15,501 nucleotides of DNA from Candidatus Dadabacteria bacterium UBA2774 (lineage in GTDB: Bacteria > Desulfobacterota_D > UBA1144 > Nemesobacterales > UBA2774): contig DEIM01000025.1 in NCBI GenBank assembly GCA_002352485.1, positions 11,839 to 27,339 of the forward strand, written 5' to 3'. The notes under the pieces are model-generated. The model was not told the origin of the DNA. It made no database searches and was given only the letters and a program-made list of their open reading frames with translations. This document shows positions 13,466-15,501 of this stretch, one piece after another (position 1 is the stretch's first letter; the number at the start of each line of letters is the position of its first letter). The position numbers and the translations under genes were made by a program.

Positions 13466-14605
13466 TTATTTAGTCATTATAGCCAGGTCGTCCCGGTGAA
13501 TGACCTCGTCGCTGTACTTATATCCGAGCACGCTCTCGATTTGAGACGTTTTTAAACCCGCTATTTTTTTTATATCGCCTGAGCCGTAAGAGGTGAGACC
13601 CCTTGCAACCTCGGAGCCCGATTCATCAACACAGGAGACGGCCTCACCGACACCGAACTCTCCCTTAACGTCCTTAATGCCGGAGGGGAGAAGGCTTTTC
13701 CCAGAGGAGGTCAGCGCATTAACGGCGCCTTTATCTATTATTAACTTGCCTGAGGGTTTTAGCGTAAACGCTATCCAGTGCTTGCGGCCCTTAAGACTCT
13801 TCTCGGAAGGCAATATAAGGGTTCCTGCATCTCCGCCCTCGAACACTCTTGAAAGCTCGCCTTGACACCTGCCGCTGGCTATTACCGTGGGGACCCCGAA
13901 AGCAGCCGCTTTGGCCGCAGCTTCGATCTTAGTTTTCATACCCCCGGCTGTGGTGCTTCCAAGAGTATCACCCGCGTTTTTAATTATTTCCTCGCTGATC
14001 TCGTCTATCGTCGAGATAAGCTCAGCATCGTGGTTATGCCTCGGGTCCTTACTGTAAAGACCCTCAATATCCGTGAGCATTACAAGAAGATCAGCTTCAA
14101 TGAGCGTCGTTACAGAGGCTGCCAGGTTGTCGTTGTCACCGATCATTATTTCCTCTATCGCAACCGTATCGTTTTCATTAACAATAGGAACAACTCCCAT
14201 CTCAAGCAGTGTAAGCACCGTTTTACGGGCGTTTAAAAACCTTTTTCTGTCAGAGAGCCCGGCATGGGTGACAAGAATCTGGGCTACGTTTATATCGTAT
14301 TTGGAAAAAGCCTGCTCGTATTGCCCTATGAGAGAGTTCTGACCGCATGCGGCAATGGCCTGCTTCATGGAAATTTCTTCCGGTTTATTCTTGAGCTTGA
14401 GCTTTCTCATCCCAAGCGCAATTGCGCCTGAAGAAACTATGACTATCTCAATATTTTTAGAGCGGAGTTTGTGGACTTCCTGGGCAATCTCTTCGAATAT
14501 ATCTAAAGAAAGACTGCCGTCACTGTGGGCAAGCACGCTGCTGCCTACTTTTATTACGGCTTTTTTTACTTTTGAAATGATAGGTTTTCTCACGATTTCA
14601 CTCAC
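13466..14605 (-). CDS. proB: Glutamate 5-kinase ProB with C-terminal PUA domain
   Basis: This enzyme phosphorylates glutamate to gamma-glutamyl phosphate, the first and feedback-controlled step of proline synthesis. The 379-residue protein has an amino-acid kinase domain with KVGSSVL (19-25), SSGAIALGMRKL (58-69), NENDTVA (143-149), GDNDNLAASV (156-165) and GGMKTKIEAA (221-230), followed by a PUA domain at about 285-360. Length is normal for the two-domain form. The start given is GTG at 14605 (MSEIVRK); no good Shine-Dalgarno is visible and the second GTG at residue 5 is an alternative. The partner proA is not next to it; mltG follows instead. The divergent tRNA-Gly gene begins 94 nt upstream. 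Confidence 0.95.
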   Translation of the reverse strand: MSEIVRKPIISKVKKAVIKVGSSVLAHSDGSLSLDIFEEIAQEVHKLRSKNIEIVIVSSGAIALGMRKLKLKNKPEEISMKQAIAACGQNSLIGQYEQAFSKYDINVAQILVTHAGLSDRKRFLNARKTVLTLLEMGVVPIVNENDTVAIEEIMIGDNDNLAASVTTLIEADLLVMLTDIEGLYSKDPRHNHDAELISTIDEISEEIIKNAGDTLGSTTAGGMKTKIEAAAKAAAFGVPTVIASGRCQGELSRVFEGGDAGTLILPSEKSLKGRKHWIAFTLKPSGKLIIDKGAVNALTSSGKSLLPSGIKDVKGEFGVGEAVSCVDESGSEVARGLTSYGSGDIKKIAGLKTSQIESVLGYKYSDEVIHRDDLAIMTK

Positions 14606-14656
14606 TTAATTAAACAGATTCTACATTTTACCTGAAAGTAGCCCGGACGCGCATCC

Positions 14657-14685
14657 TTGACAACTAATATGCAGCTTGATATCTT
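14657..14685 (+). promoter_or_regulatory. Promoter of tRNA-Gly
   Basis: TTGACA (14657-14662, perfect -35) is followed after 17 nt by TATCTT (14680-14685, 4 of 6 to TATAAT), predicting a start near 14692, only about 8 nt before the mature tRNA 5' end at 14700. The position, orientation and short leader fit a stable-RNA promoter. No GC-rich discriminator is obvious. Confidence 0.65.
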
Positions 14686-14699
14686 TTATGCACTGTTTA

Positions 14700-14776
14700 G
14701 CGGGAATAGCTCAGCTGGCTAGAGCGTCTCCTTGCCAAGGAGAAGGTCGCGGGTTCGAATCCCGTTTCCCGCTCCA
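14700..14776 (+). tRNA. tRNA-Gly (anticodon GCC)
   Basis: A complete cloverleaf folds by hand: acceptor GCGGGAA/TTCCCGC (14700-14706 with 14766-14772), D stem GCTC/GAGC, anticodon stem TCTCC/GGAGA with loop TTGCCAA and anticodon GCC at 14734-14736, a 5-nt variable loop, and a T arm GCGGG/CCCGT around TTCGAAT with one G-U pair. The discriminator is T (14773) and CCA is encoded (14774-14776). It reads GGC and GGU codons. It is divergent from proB and convergent with the glutathione S-transferase gene. Confidence 0.97.
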
Positions 14777-14832
14777 ACAATCCCCCCCCGATTAAAACTC
14801 GCAGACAGCTAGGGCAATGTGCAGAGTTGCAT

Positions 14833-15438
14833 TCAATCCTCCATCCCTATATATCCGGGGGTCGATTTGATGCGTTCAAACCATGAAAGAATCTCACTAT
14901 AGGACGTAAGGTCAAAATTTCCTTCAGGAGATAATGCCACATACGGGTAGCAGCCGATATCTGCAATGGAATAACTTCCCGCAAGGAATTCGTTTTGGGT
15001 AAGGTGGTCGTTGAGCACTGTGAGCGCTTTATTCCCCTCCTCATGCAATCTTTTAAGCTCGCTCTCATCACGGTTCCCCGGTGTGAGAAAGCGCATAAAA
15101 TACCTTGCGAGGGCCAGGTTGGGGTCTATTGTCGTTTTGCCAAAAAAAAGCCACTGTGAAGCTCTGCCGAAAGCCTTAGGGTCATCAGGAAAGAGATCAT
15201 TGGGTGCAAATTTCCTGCCTAAGTAAAATAAAATGGCGTTTGATTCCCACATAGTGAAATCCCCGTCCTGAAGCACGGGAATCTTCATATTGGGGTTTAT
15301 TTCTCGATGATCCGCACTCTTGTGCTCTCCCTCAAAGATATCGACATATACTCTCTCGTACGGAACGCCTAGCTGACTTAACAAAAGTCTAACCTTATAG
15401 CAGTTCCCCGATAAGGGATGGTCATGTAGTTTAATCAT
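14833..15438 (-). CDS. Glutathione S-transferase family protein
   Basis: A 201-residue cytoplasmic protein with an N-terminal thioredoxin fold and an all-helical C-terminal domain, the standard GST layout. In the N-terminal half, HPLSGNCYKVRLLL carries the likely catalytic Ser10 or Cys13, IPVL (53-56) holds the cis-proline Pro54, and WESNAILFYL (64-73) has the Glu-Ser pair that contacts the glutathione glutamyl group. The C-terminal half has SIADIGCYPYV, the N-capping motif of the core helix. Such enzymes conjugate glutathione or reduce disulfides and peroxides; the substrate is unknown. The start is ATG at 15438, 2 nt after the stop of the preceding reading frame, with only a weak GAGTGAG upstream, which suggests translational coupling. 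Length is normal. Confidence 0.93.
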   Translation of the reverse strand: MIKLHDHPLSGNCYKVRLLLSQLGVPYERVYVDIFEGEHKSADHREINPNMKIPVLQDGDFTMWESNAILFYLGRKFAPNDLFPDDPKAFGRASQWLFFGKTTIDPNLALARYFMRFLTPGNRDESELKRLHEEGNKALTVLNDHLTQNEFLAGSYSIADIGCYPYVALSPEGNFDLTSYSEILSWFERIKSTPGYIGMED

Positions 15439-15440
15439 TT

Positions 15441-15501
15441 CTACTCACTCAAATATTTTTGATATTTGTCAGTAAATCTTTCCTTGCCCATGATCCTGTA
15501 T
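15441..15501 (-). CDS. C-terminal end of a gene running in from the right edge
   Basis: On the minus strand an open frame enters from the window end and stops at TAG (15441-15443), 2 nt before the GST start. The last residues would be MGKERFTDKYQKYLSE, a hydrophilic helical tail consistent with a real C-terminus. About 19 codons are too few to name a family. The tight spacing suggests an operon with the GST gene. Confidence 0.4.
   Translation of the reverse strand, partial: YRIMGKERFTDKYQKYLSE

Noticed and set aside
14700..14776. tRNA-Gly as an attachment site for an integrated element
   Set aside because: No integrase is nearby and no second copy of the tRNA 3' end is visible in the window; the flanking genes are ordinary.
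14782..14789. C8 run after the tRNA as a functional signal
   Set aside because: It is downstream of the CCA end, in no gene, and shows no hairpin or T-run; it is simply a homopolymer and a place where assembly length may be uncertain.

Overview
This window is a compact bacterial chromosome segment of mid GC content. It holds 18 complete protein genes, one probable gene end at the right edge and one tRNA. The content points to a Gram-negative bacterium living with oxygen or oxidants: a lipobox lipoprotein beside a Sec-exported relative, an inner-membrane MltG, a glutathione S-transferase, an atypical 2-Cys thiol peroxidase and a copper-export cluster. The lineage cannot be fixed from the sequence. 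The gene mix and the CCCCCTTT and ATTCCCGA type inverted repeats remind me of uncultured Deltaproteobacteria-like or Dadabacteria-like genomes, but that is a low-confidence impression. No prophage, integrase, transposase, CRISPR array or rRNA is visible.

Layout. 34-1984, all on minus: tpx (thiol peroxidase), a SufT-like DUF59 protein with a disordered N-terminal extension, and bioD (biotin synthesis). 2169-2372, plus: a cold-shock protein with a TTG start, divergent from tpx. 2524-6349, minus: a CBS-domain site-2 protease, then copA and a membrane-anchored cupredoxin, which form a copper-export unit with a 17-bp dyad over its putative promoter. 6572-8670: an accessory-looking patch with a small ribbon-helix-helix-like protein, a 268-bp stretch of palindromic repeats, two small orphan proteins and two tandem SAE-like envelope proteins (one lipoprotein, one secreted). 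8767-10116, minus: a sodium- or proton-coupled alanine/glycine symporter. 10320-12430, plus: a MoxR AAA+ ATPase and a VWA (MIDAS) protein. 12427-14605, minus: proB then mltG, convergent with the VWA gene with overlapping stop codons. 14700-14776, plus: tRNA-Gly(GCC) with a clear sigma70-type promoter. 14833-15438, minus: a glutathione S-transferase, preceded by the likely end of another gene.

The most interesting item is the moxR/VWA junction. The moxR gene ends in an A11 tract that contains an in-frame A AAA AAG heptamer. The -1 frame is closed by a TAA that overlaps the start of that tract, and from there it is open without a stop into the VWA gene. The bridge it encodes is very acidic, like the VWA N-terminus. 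A -1 ribosomal frameshift or transcriptional slippage would give a 703-aa AAA+/acidic linker/VWA fusion resembling the ChlD/BchD architecture. Separate translation is also supported, because an AGGAGG sits 11 nt before the VWA ATG inside a hairpin that ribosomes finishing moxR could open. Second in interest is the dyad in front of copA, a candidate copper-responsive operator with no regulator gene in the window.
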